The notes beneath the pieces are model-generated. The model was not told the DNA's origin, ran no database searches, and saw nothing but the letters and a program-made list of their open reading frames with translations. Shown piece by piece: positions 1 to 7,996 of a stretch of DNA of 17,572 nucleotides (the first letter of the stretch is position 1; each line of letters opens with the position of its first letter). The DNA comes from Chrysochromulina parva (Eukaryota > Haptophyta > Prymnesiales > Chrysochromulinaceae), in the NCBI GenBank assembly GCA_002887195.1, contig PJAB01001072.1, positions 1-17,572 on the forward strand. Direction: 5' to 3'. Position numbers and translations under genes: made by a program.

Positions 1-1839
1 GCCCCGTCTGAGAGTCTGTCTCCCCAGGCTCGCGACGCGCTCGACAAGGCGCGCACCGTGCTCGACAAGCAGTTGGGCAACTGGACACACGTGTTCCACG
101 ACGTCAACTTCACAGATCTCAAAGAGGCGCTCGTACCGGAGCTCGAGAATCTGATCAACACGACGCTCTCGAGGCTAAGCCACGACGGCAGTCTCTCTCC
201 CCAGGCTCGAGACGCGCTCGACAAGGCGCGTACCGCGCTCACGAAGCAGCTTGGCAACTGGACACACCTGTTCCACGACGTCAACTTCACTGGTCTCGAA
301 GAGGCGCTCGTTCCGGAGCTCGAAAGTCTGATTCACATTACGCTCTCGAGGCTAAGCCACGGTCATCCTCCTCCGCCATCGCCCCCCATGCCGCTGAACC
401 CGCCACTTCCACCACCACAGTCGCCACCGCACGAGCGTGCTTGCCATTCTCCATGCCTGCAGACAACCTGCGGTTCATTCGAGGGGATCCTGTCATGCGA
501 GTATTCAAGCAGGATGGGATGCAGTTGCTTTGGGTGTTGCTTCTACTTGCCCCCCCCCCAACCTCCCTCCCCATTCCTTCCTCCGCCACCAGCAACTCCG
601 CAACCTTGTTTACCTCCACCGTCTCTGCCACCACCTCCTCCACCCTCACCACTCCCTCCACCGCCCCCACCGTTCCCAGCACTGCCGCAGCCACATCGAC
701 CTCCATCGCCACTGCCATCACCTCCACCCCCCCCATCACCCCCTCCTCCTTCACCTATCCCAACTCCACCACCACCATTTCCACCACCACCACCGCTACC
801 ATCACCACCTCCACCGCCCCTACCATTTCCACCACCACCACCGCTACCATCACCACCACCACCGCCACCGCCTTCACCGCTTCATCCACCTGCTCTTCCA
901 CCTCTTCCACCTCCCATCTTGGTTTCTTTGGGACTGGGCCTTGTAGGCAGCCTTGGTCTTGGCCTTGTTTTCGTTTTCGTTGCTCTCATCTTGAGGCGTT
1001 GCACGCAGGCAAAAGGAGGACTGCCAGCAGCGCAACCGTTACCAAAACCTGGAGCAGCCGAGAAGGCGCACGATAAGAACGCCGCGGTCTTCGCACGCGA
1101 TGACAAGCGATGGGGAGACGGGCTCGAAGCGCCTTCTGCTGGGTCGCGCCACTTTGTGTCACAAGGCTTCATGGTGACGCTGGATGTGCCCGAGGCGATC
1201 GCTCGATTTGGGCATAGCGCCTCCCACATTGAGCAGATCATGGCTGCCGGCCGCGCGAAGGCATCTACCTCGCAAGCCCCACTCGCCCCTGCTCACGCAG
1301 CTGCCCTCTACGCGTACACAGAGGAGACCCCACTTTACGGGACACTCAACTACACAATGCGCACGCCTCACACCTCGAGCACACCGACCGACACCGAGCT
1401 GAAGCGCTACGCCGACTTTCTCGTGCACACGGAGAAAGCTCTGGGTAGCCTGCCGACGCACGTGAGCGAGTTGGAGGGCAAGGTCTATCGGGGCATCAAG
1501 GTCCTTCTCAACCATGACATCTACGCGCCCGGTAAGCGTATCACGTGGCAGGCGTTCTCGTCCTCGACCAAGAAGCAGACGGCGACGCTCAACTTTGTCA
1601 ATTTGCTGCCCGGGCGCAAGCTCTCGGGGTCAATTTTCGTCATCGACTCCATCACCGCCAAAGACATCCGCCACTTCTCGGCCATTCCGAGCGAGGAGGA
1701 GGTGCTGTTCCCGCCCAACTCCCAGTTCAAGGTGGAGAAGGTCGTGACGAGCGAAAAGGAGAAGAAGGCCTTGCTGGACCAGCTCAGCGCTTACGACATG
1801 ACCGACCTCGACGTCTACGTGCTCAAGCAGATTGCGTAG
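1..1839 (+). CDS. Membrane-anchored arginine-ART-like ADP-ribosyltransferase with repeated Pro/Cys-rich ectodomain (5' partial)
   Basis: The frame is open from base 1, so the N-terminus and any signal peptide lie upstream; the GTG at 58 is not needed as a start. 612 residues are visible. In order: two 59-residue repeats (about 5-122) with NWT, NFT and NTT sequons; a Pro-rich stretch; an 8-Cys module (about 144-182, spacing CxxxC, C, C, CxC, CC); Pro/Ser-rich sequence to about 303; a transmembrane helix (about 306-333) followed by RR; a linker; and a C-terminal ART domain. That domain shows the R-S-E triad: Arg in VYRGIK (codon 1489), FSSST (from 1555) and EEEVLFPP (from 1693), as in NAD:arginine ADP-ribosyltransferases (ARTC family). 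Sequons outside and basic residues after the helix suggest a type I protein with a cytosolic enzyme domain. Inferred role: surface-sensing protein that mono-ADP-ribosylates cytosolic targets. The ART family call is fairly secure; substrate and topology are inference. Confidence 0.75.
   Translation, partial: APSESLSPQARDALDKARTVLDKQLGNWTHVFHDVNFTDLKEALVPELENLINTTLSRLSHDGSLSPQARDALDKARTALTKQLGNWTHLFHDVNFTGLEEALVPELESLIHITLSRLSHGHPPPPSPPMPLNPPLPPPQSPPHERACHSPCLQTTCGSFEGILSCEYSSRMGCSCFGCCFYLPPPQPPSPFLPPPPATPQPCLPPPSLPPPPPPSPLPPPPPPFPALPQPHRPPSPLPSPPPPPSPPPPSPIPTPPPPFPPPPPLPSPPPPPLPFPPPPPLPSPPPPPPPSPLHPPALPPLPPPILVSLGLGLVGSLGLGLVFVFVALILRRCTQAKGGLPAAQPLPKPGAAEKAHDKNAAVFARDDKRWGDGLEAPSAGSRHFVSQGFMVTLDVPEAIARFGHSASHIEQIMAAGRAKASTSQAPLAPAHAAALYAYTEETPLYGTLNYTMRTPHTSSTPTDTELKRYADFLVHTEKALGSLPTHVSELEGKVYRGIKVLLNHDIYAPGKRITWQAFSSSTKKQTATLNFVNLLPGRKLSGSIFVIDSITAKDIRHFSAIPSEEEVLFPPNSQFKVEKVVTSEKEKKALLDQLSAYDMTDLDVYVLKQIA
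13..366 (+). repeat. Two tandem 177-bp coding repeats in the ectodomain
   Basis: Unit 1 is 13-189 and unit 2 is 190-366. Both begin SLSPQARDALDKAR and end LSRLSH. They encode 59-residue helical-looking units with few differences. Unit 1 carries three N-glycosylation sequons (NWT, NFT, NTT) and unit 2 keeps two. More copies may lie upstream of the window, because the frame is already inside the protein at base 1. I do not recognise the fold. Confidence 0.9.
365..720 (+). repeat. Pro/Cys cassette, copy 1 of a near-identical pair
   Basis: This stretch matches 3530-3885 colinearly with a constant offset of 3165 bp, which is a multiple of 3, so both are read in the same frame. It covers the Pro-rich lead, the whole 8-Cys module and the following Pro-rich part. 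Only a handful of amino-acid differences are visible: RM versus WL before GCSC, then S/T, R/P and S/P changes. Such identity next to unrelated flanks points to recent segmental duplication or gene conversion. Confidence 0.9.
775..870 (+). repeat. 48-bp tandem duplication in the Pro-rich segment
   Basis: The CCATTTCCACCACCACCACC motif recurs 48 bp later (ATTTCC at 777 and 825). This gives two near-identical 16-residue Pro-rich units of the FPPPPPLPSPPPPP type just before the transmembrane helix. Length variation between alleles is likely. Confidence 0.75.
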
Positions 1840-2048
1840 ACGCTTGTCGACAGTGTGTGACCATGGAGTAGCAAGACGAGAGCTGGTGCAAGCTGGTCGG
1901 GCGGGGGCAGGGGGCAGAGAACGGCCGGCCAGTCGCAGCGAGGTGGAGCTCGCGGACACTTTGGGCTGCACCATTCCGTGGATGGGCTACTGTACAACCC
2001 AGAGATTAGCCTTGCCCTTCTACAGCTGTCCTGTGACGCCAGTAAACA

Positions 2049-2436
2049 GGCACCGGCGCGGGCACCGCCTTCGGCGACGGCGTCTACTGCGCGGAGGACG
2101 TTGGCAAGACGGATCAGCACGTCGGCGCCGACAGCGCGTACGACCCGAGCAACGAGCTGCACAAGCGGCTTTGCGGCAAAACCGTGCGCCACCCGTGCGA
2201 CGTCTTCTCCGTTCTCGTGGTGCGCGCGGCCCTGGGCTACCCCGTGCGCACGCAGCAGATGGGCAAGACGGCCACCTCTCGGCGGTGCCGGGCGTCACAT
2301 CACCAATCGTCCACCACTCGCTGATCGCTACTGATCGCCGAGCTGGGCCCCGCCCCCCGCGATCGCGCGCTACCCGCGAGTTTGTTCACATCCACCCGGA
2401 GTCCTACTTATGCGCACATCGACTGCCAGATTCCCA
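2049..2436 (+). pseudogene. Frame-broken C-terminal half of a PARP catalytic domain
   Basis: One frame reads GTGAGTAFGDGVYCAEDVGK, then DQHVGADSAYDPSNELHKRL and a DVFSVLVVRAALGYPVRTQ stretch, ending at TGA 2322-2324. This is the middle of a PARP domain, including its GxGVYxAED core. The match then moves to a second frame (SAVPGVTSPIVHHSLIA, from about 2277). There is a near-perfect 10-bp duplication (2321-2330 and 2331-2340) and a further shift before REFVHIHPE. The N-terminal half with the HGT motif is not found in 1840-2048; AAACAG at 2044-2049 could be an old splice acceptor. It differs from the PARP downstream, so it is a remnant of another paralogue rather than a copy. Sequencing error cannot account for the missing first half. 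Confidence 0.7.
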
Positions 2437-2689
2437 TTAATGCACATGCTGACATGGCTCCTACGCTTCAGTATAATCGGTTGGACCTGATGATACTACC
2501 AATCCGTCACTTGAGACGAGCGTTGTGCCAAGCATGTAAGATTAGAGCATCTTATCAGAGGTGAATTCAGAATTGGAGAGATTACCGGTACTGTGAGTGT
2601 GTGTGAACGTTTACGTTAACACGACAGACGCGACAACCGGTGCAGCGTGTGCCCCGTGTCGCGTGTGTCTGTGCGGTCCCGGCTCCCCC

Positions 2690-2706
2690 GGTGTCTTTTT
2701 ACCGGT
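2690..2706 (+). repeat. Dispersed 17-bp element, copy A
   Basis: Reads GGTGTCTTTTTACCGGT. With its left flank (2677-2689, TCCCGGCTCCCCC) it forms a 30-bp block that matches copy C at 17420-17450 on the other strand with two substitutions and a 1-nt indel. It lies about 155 bp upstream of the WWE-PARP start codon. Confidence 0.8.
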
Positions 2707-2793
2707 GCTACTGCACCGTTTGATAGGTACGCGGAGCGTATCTGTGTGGAAGGGATTACGGGGGAACAGCTGTACCGGGTTACGGGGGTCCCC

Positions 2794-2810
2794 GGTGCCT
2801 TTTTACCGGT
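2794..2810 (+). promoter_or_regulatory. Dispersed 17-bp element, copy B, upstream of the WWE-PARP gene
   Basis: Reads GGTGCCTTTTTACCGGT and ends 52 nt before the ATG at 2863. The spacing matches copy C before the CASTOR-like gene (51 nt). It is preceded by imperfect repeats of TTACGGGGG (2757-2795) and followed by another ACCGGT. It may be a core promoter or 5'-UTR element. Alternatively the T-run followed by ACAG at 2811-2814 could be a 5'-UTR or trans-splicing acceptor. Confidence 0.45.
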
Positions 2811-2862
2811 ACAGTACCGGTGAGACTCCATCGGCGTCGCCTTTTGTGCTTTCGTCTGCCTC

Positions 2863-5111
2863 ATGAGCCTCAGCAGACAAAGCACAGCAGTCGCTTCCGC
2901 TGTACTCGGCTCTGCGTCGCTCGCGCTTCTCGTGACGGCGCTCAATGCGCTGGTTCCGGCCGCGGCAGTGTACACGCTGCTGCCGCTCGTGTGGGCCGTC
3001 GGCAGCGGATTCGCGATCTCGGGCGGGCTCGCGTGCGAGGAGGAGCGCGTCGGGAGTGCAGACGCACGCTCCTTTTTCGGTCAGGAACTGACCATTGTGG
3101 GATCGGTGGTGACGCTGCCGCTCGCCGTGCTGCCTTGGGTGGAGGCGATGCCGGGCGGGCTGTTCGACGCTCTCTGGTTTGCGTGCGCAGCGATGGCGTT
3201 GGTGCACTTGTCGATGGCGTTTTGGCTGAGCGACGGCAAGCCGCACATCATCGTGGCATGGTTGAGCTCGGCGGTGATGGGGCTGGCGCTCTTGCAGGGA
3301 GTCGCCATCGTGGCCCCGTCTGAGGCTTTCGCTCCCCTTCGCTGGTCTCCAGCCTCCCCACCCCTGCCTCCCTGGCCTCCGCATTCGCCTCTCCCTGCTC
3401 ACCCTCCTCCTTTGACCCCGCCGCCACATATGCCGCCGTTACCACCCCAGCCTCCCCCGCCGCCACCGTTACCACCGTTGCACCCGCCTCCGCCGCCGCC
3501 GCCATCGCCTCCACCTTCCCCCTCGCCTCCTCCTCCTCCGCCATCGCCCCCCATGCCGCTGAATCCGCCACTTCCACCGCCACAGTCGCCACCGCACGAG
3601 CGTGCGTGCCATTCTCCATGCCTGCAGACAACCTGCGGTTCGTTCGAGGGGATCCTGTCATGCGAGTATTCAAGCTGGTTGGGATGCAGTTGCTTTGGGT
3701 GTTGCTTCTACTTGCCCCCCCCCCAACCTCCCTCCCCGTTCCTTCCGCCGCCACCAGCAACTCCGCAACCTTGTCTACCTCCACCGTCTCTGCCACCACC
3801 TCCTCCACCCACACCACTCCCACCCCCGCCCCCACCGTTCCCAGCACTGCCGCAGCCACATCCACCTCCATCGCCACTGCCACCACCTCCTCCACCCTCA
3901 CCACTCCCTCCTCGTCCACCACCATTTCCGCCCTCTCCTTCCTCGCCACCGCATCCTCCACTGGTTCCAGGTGGTATGATTGCTTTTGGACTGGGGGGGG
4001 GCATGGAAAAGATGGTCGTCGTGGTCCTTCTGCTTATCCTTTTTCTGCTCTACCGATACCAACGTTGGTCTCAAGCCACCAATCATCAGCAGCCTGCGTA
4101 CCAGCTTCTTCCCCCTCCGCAGAAGCTTCCTGCACCTATTTCAACGTGGCAGTGTCAAGTTGACGGTGGTGCCTTCGTCGACTTTTCCGCTGCGATCTCG
4201 AGTACGCTTGAGACGCAGTATGCGAGTTACTACCTGAACGGCGGATCACCCACGGCCACTTTCAATCGAGACGGCGTCCCGTATAAGGCAGACTTCCGCA
4301 CCATGGAGCAACAGCGCGACGATGGGCAGTACGTCACTAAGAGAGTAATCCGACGACAAGCGTTGCGACCACCTTTACAACATGACAACTCAGCCCTCGC
4401 ACTCGTCCAGCACATGAAGCCACCAGGCACCTGGTCCCCTATGAATAAGAACCAGACAGTCGCTAAGCAGGTTCTCCTGCCTCCAGGCCCCGAGTTTGAC
4501 CAAGTGTGTCAAGCTTTCATGAAGACGCTAAACAGCAGCATCAAAGTTGTAGATGTGCAGCGCATTCAGAATCGCTCGCTTTGGAATCAATACGCAACCA
4601 AAGGGTGGGAGTATATTTCACGAGAGGGGCCTTCGTCTCAGGCACGCCTCGAGCGCGTCTGGCTGTTCCACGGTACCGATGAAGACACTGTCGAAAAGAT
4701 TGTTCAGCAGGGTTTCAACCGGAGTTTTGCTGGTAAGAATGCGACCGTCTACGGCAAGGGGGTCTACTTTGCGAGAGATGCGAGCTGTAAGGCTGCCCAT
4801 CGAACGTTGCCTATCGAACGCAGCCCATATGCAACCTGCCATGCGACCCTCAGAGTTCGATCTCGCGCTCTGCAGACTCGTCCTCAACAACGTACTCCAC
4901 GCCAAATAAGCAAGGCGTGCAACATATGTTCCTCTGCAGGGTGGTGACAGGCGAGTTCTGCCTCGGTGAGTCGAATGCTCCTGCTCCACGGGCGCGCACC
5001 GGAGTCATCCTCTTCGATTCAACGGTCGACAATGTAGCTGACCCGTCCATATTTGTGACGTACCACGATGCGCAAGCCTACCCGGAATACCTAGTAAGGT
5101 TTCGGCGATAG
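2863..5111 (+). CDS. Polytopic membrane protein with Pro/Cys cassette, WWE and PARP catalytic domains
   Basis: Spliced CDS join(2863..4786,4876..5111), 719 residues. About five hydrophobic segments lie in residues 8-150. Then come Pro-rich sequence, the 8-Cys module (about 245-283), more Pro-rich sequence and a strong helix (about 384-400) followed by YRYQRW. A WWE-like domain follows (about 427-500, starting at TWQCQVDGG) and then a PARP domain to the C-terminus. Catalytic His is His603 in FHGT and Tyr is Tyr635 in GKGVYFA. The end reads PSIFVTYHDAQAYPEYLVRF, so the third triad position looks like Val rather than Glu, which in this family implies mono-ADP-ribosylation. WWE domains in PARP11/12/14-type proteins bind ADP-ribose chains or partners. 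Without splicing the frame stops at 4945-4947 and loses the PARP C-terminus. The ATG at 2863 is chosen as the first in-frame Met before the first hydrophobic segment. A cytosolic enzyme domain is inferred from the basic residues after the last helix. Confidence 0.88.
3530..3885 (+). repeat. Pro/Cys cassette, copy 2 of a near-identical pair
   Basis: Partner of 365-720, offset 3165 bp, same frame, with no indel over the aligned stretch. The sequence before it (3340-3530) is a Pro-rich run absent from copy 1, and the sequence after about 3885 diverges. Identity is therefore confined to the cassette. Confidence 0.9.
4787..4875 (+). other. 89-nt GT-AG intron in the WWE-PARP gene
   Basis: Donor GTAAGG at 4787 and acceptor TGCAG ending at 4875; phase 1. 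Removing it converts Cys-Lys-Ala into a Tyr codon and restores the continuous PARP motif GVYFARDASYSSSTTYS, leading into QHMFLCRVVTGEF. Total coding length is then 2160 nt, a multiple of 3. Confidence 0.92.
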
Positions 5112-5774
5112 GTGGTTAGAAAGTTAGGAGCTTCGCCGTTCGCGCCTTGGCGTGGTGAGCGAGACTACGTGCGCGCTGCGATGAGTGTGGTGTCTTGTAC
5201 ATGGTCTTGTAGTGTGAGTGCTGAGTCGTTCTGTGCGCACAACGCGTGTAAGGCTAACGGCCCCGCATAATACCCACTGAGACATGGCCGTCATGACTAC
5301 ACCGTACAACGGTCCGGTCCGGCGGTCCAAGATATCCGATCGTAGGCGCTATTGTAAATTCATCGCACGTGTCGACCGTCCGGTCACCATCGATCATGAA
5401 TCGCATGGACGTCGCACATGCCACTCGACTCTCTCACGTCACCCACGCGCCACAAAGGTACTCAACGGTCTCACATCACGTTTCGCTCTCTCAGCACCAA
5501 ATTCATTGTGCCAACGCGCCGCGCAAGCACGCATGGTGTGATGTGAACCAAAGGAGCAGACCCAGCCCAGTGCCCGCCCTATGGTGCATGCTTTTCTCCC
5601 CTCCCATCTTCGGCGCGCGTGTCTGGTGTGGATGCAGGGTGCGTCGCGCACCTTCCCAATACACACCCGCAGAGCTGCGGGCCCCTTCCACCTCGTTACC
5701 CATGCATCATGCTGGCCACGGCCTCGGCAGCACGTGTGGCCAGTCACTACAGCACGGGGTGGTTGGCAGCCGAC
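5112..5774. other. Convergent intergenic region, no gene recognised
   Basis: 663 bp between the 3' ends of the WWE-PARP gene and the AlkB-like gene. The open frames here overlap on both strands and resemble no family I know. It presumably holds the two 3' UTRs. I see no RNA gene or clear terminator. Confidence 0.5.
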
Positions 5775-7744
5775 TCAATAATCGCCGCCGCCACCGGTGC
5801 CGTGCCGGCCCCATTCGGCGTCGTAGACACGCAGCGTGATCGACTGGCGGTCGTGCTGCGACGTCTCATTCCAGATGCCGTGGGTCCAGCAGCACTGGCA
5901 GCTCGCGTGTGCGACACACCGCTTGGTGCACACCTCCGTCCGGCCCTGCGCGTGCCCGACGAGGATGTACGCGCTCCCCGGCGGCAGAGCCGTCGCCACG
6001 GTCTTCTGGGCTGGTCCTGGAGGCCCCAGCTGCATCTGAAGCTTCCATTGGTCACCGCGCGGGTCACGATCGAAGCCGACGCCGTCGCCCCACGCAATCG
6101 ATGCGATGCCCTCCTGCCACTTGTCACGCCGATCGTAGTGGTTGCCCAGACACGTGGCCGGGGCAATGCGCGTGAACTGCGTACCCACACACAAGGCGGA
6201 GGCGGCACGAAGGTCAGAAAGGTGGGGTGGTGGAGGTGGGGATGGGGGCGGTGGCGAGGAGATACAGCAGATCCGCTGGAGATCCGCAGCAGATCCGCGG
6301 GAGATGCGCGGCGCACCTGCATCATGTTGGGCGAGAGCATCGGAGATACAATCTCGCCGCCCCACGCGGCCTTGCCAAAGGCGCGGCGTAGCCTCTCCTC
6401 GAGCAGCGAGATGACCTGCAGCTGCAGCTCGCCGATCGGCTGCACATTCGACTTGGCCGCCGCCACGCCCTCCGCCGTCATGTCGGGCAGTCCAAAGTCG
6501 ATTCGACTCAAGACGGACGCGAGCTCCGCGCGCTGGCCCACCTTTCCCCAGTGGTACATGCCCCACGGGTGCGCGGCGGCGAAGAGGAGCCGGAACGTGC
6601 GCACCTCGTCCGAGTTCAGAAAGTCGCGCACCACGAGCACTCCCTCGATGGGTCCCGGCTCCGACTGCCACACGGTGCCCGGAACCTTCTCGACGTGCAC
6701 GGCGCGCCAGATACGGAGCAGTCGGGAGAGAGTACGCTGAAGGGGGCCGCCCACGTCAGAGTCCGTGGACCACTGCTTCTGCCGATCAGTTGACCATTGC
6801 TGGTCGTCGCCGAGCTTCTGCCGGTGGTTGCGCACCTGGAACAGGGGCTCGTCGAGCAGGCCGCGCATGCGGTCTAGTTGCACGTCGTACTGCAGCCCAT
6901 CGTCGAAGTGTACATTGATCGAGCCGCGGCCCGCGCTGCCGAGGATCTCGCATGAGTAGCCGTGCCCGTCCACCCACACGGCAAGCGCGCGCTTGCCGCG
7001 GCGCAGCTCGTCCGCCGTCGCGGGCGTCGCGAGCAGCGCCACGTGGCGCTCGGAGATCCACGCGGGCTCAGGCTCCGCATATGGTGCCGGGGACGTGGAG
7101 GAGGAGGAGGAAGAGGAGGAGGAGGAGGAGGAGGAGGAGGAGGGCGAGCTCGCTGGGGCGGAGCTCCACAAGGCGGTTTCATCGCTCGCAGCGGTCGCGG
7201 CGCTCGTGTCGCAAAAGGGCCCGTTGTCTGACCGAGGCTCCCATTGCACGCGCACCTGGCCGTGCGGGTCGCGGCTGAGCACCTTACCGGGCCAGTAGAA
7301 GCCCGCGCCGCTGTCCGTCTTGCTCTCCGCCCGAGCGAAAACGCGCATGCCCACGATCGCGCTGCACCGCTCGCACCGCCAGCACGTCGGCTCTACCTCG
7401 GGCTCTGCGATGGAGCCTCGTCCTGGTGACGCAAAGACCTTGCCTGCGCTGGGGGTAACATGGCCCGTGGCGCCCGAGGCACTCGGCGGCGAGATGGGCT
7501 CGTCCTCTGGCTCGATGGCTACCGCATCTAGCACCATTACCTCCTCCTCCACGTCGTCGTCATCGTCCTCCTCCTCGTTTAGCGCCCGCTTTGGGCCACC
7601 CCGCCGCTTTGGCACACACGTGGCGTGCCGGAGGATGCCGCACCCACCGTTGCAGAGCAACAGGGCGGAGTCCCCGTCCTTGCGCCGGCATACGAAGCAC
7701 GCGTGCGCGGGCGGGTTGCGCACAGCGGGCGGGGCGGACGGCAT
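5775..7744 (-). CDS. PHD finger, Tudor-like and AlkB-like 2-oxoglutarate/Fe(II) dioxygenase fusion
   Basis: Spliced CDS complement(join(5775..6176,6317..7744)), 609 residues. The PHD finger has Cys16, Cys19, Cys31, Cys35, His40, Cys43, then an acidic insert of about 75 residues, then CWRCERC (Cys121, Cys124, Cys127). Two Tudor-like segments follow (about 131-170, GMRVFARAES..; about 250-290, ending INVHFDDGLQYDVQ). A poly-Ser run separates them. From about 370 comes an AlkB-type double-stranded beta-helix: HxD at His489-Tyr490-Asp491 in LGNHYDRRDKW, distal His575 in WTHGIW, and RQSITLR (586-592) for 2-oxoglutarate. Probable nuclear chromatin-linked demethylase of alkylated nucleic acid or protein; the substrate is not readable from sequence. 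PHD and Tudor modules would read histone marks. It shares a short divergent promoter with the epimerase gene. Confidence 0.82.
5895..5933 (-). other. 39-nt in-frame Cys-rich insert or optional mini-intron
   Basis: On the minus strand it begins GTGTGC after GAG and ends CTGCCAG, so it has intron-like borders. Its length is 3n and it has no stop. It encodes 13 residues (558-570) with Cys559, Cys563 and Cys569. Removing it would place GRTE directly next to CCWTHGIW around the distal iron ligand. Either the insert is translated as a loop or it is an alternatively spliced tiny intron. Confidence 0.35.
6177..6316 (-). other. 140-nt intron in the AlkB-like gene
   Basis: On the minus strand the donor is CAG|GTGCGC (exon ends at 6317) and the acceptor is TACGCAG|TTC (exon starts at 6176); phase 0. 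Splicing joins NMMQ to FTRIAPATCLGNHYD, putting the HxD motif in frame with the N-terminal two-thirds. The intron contains a GATCTGCTG/GGATCTCC repeat and a C-rich tract before the acceptor. Confidence 0.88.
7096..7143 (-). repeat. TCC trinucleotide microsatellite coding for poly-Ser
   Basis: GGA/GAG repeats on the plus strand, broken by one GAA unit. Read on the minus strand as a run of Ser between the two Tudor-like segments. Probably a variable-length linker. Confidence 0.8.
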
Positions 7745-7996
7745 GTTGCGTCCCGGGCTGCTGCGAGCGAGCAGCGAGCCGAGCGAGCCAGAGAGTCGCG
7801 AACCTAGAAGCTTTCGTAAAAATGAAATTCTTTATGAGTGTGGCCATCCTCCGTCCATAGCGGTCGGGGCCGTCTTACTCGGATTACATGTACTCTTGGT
7901 TGCTCGGATAAAACTTCGAAGTTCCGAGAGTAATGGCCGTGGCCACCAGCGCTCAAAGAGGGCGCCATAGCGCGCTGCTCGCCCCTGCGCAGCTCA
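7745..7996. promoter_or_regulatory. Divergent promoter with palindromes
   Basis: 252 bp separate the starts of the AlkB-like gene (minus) and the epimerase gene (plus). It holds a perfect 12-bp palindrome AACTTCGAAGTT (7912-7923), an 8-bp palindrome TACATGTA (7885-7892) and flanking inverted arms (TTACTCGGA at 7875-7883, TCCGAGAGTAA at 7923-7933). It is less GC-rich than the flanking genes. These are candidate factor-binding sites; no TATA box is certain. Confidence 0.5.

Noticed and set aside
338..1076. Long open frames on both strands over the Pro-rich region of gene 1 and the matching part of gene 2
   Set aside because: CCX-type repeats lack stops in most frames. The Pro/Cys frame alone carries the Cys module, the helix and the ART domain.
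2616..3429. Minus-strand frames over the 5' part of the WWE-PARP gene
   Set aside because: They are basic, Arg-rich shadows of a GC-rich coding strand, with no motifs.
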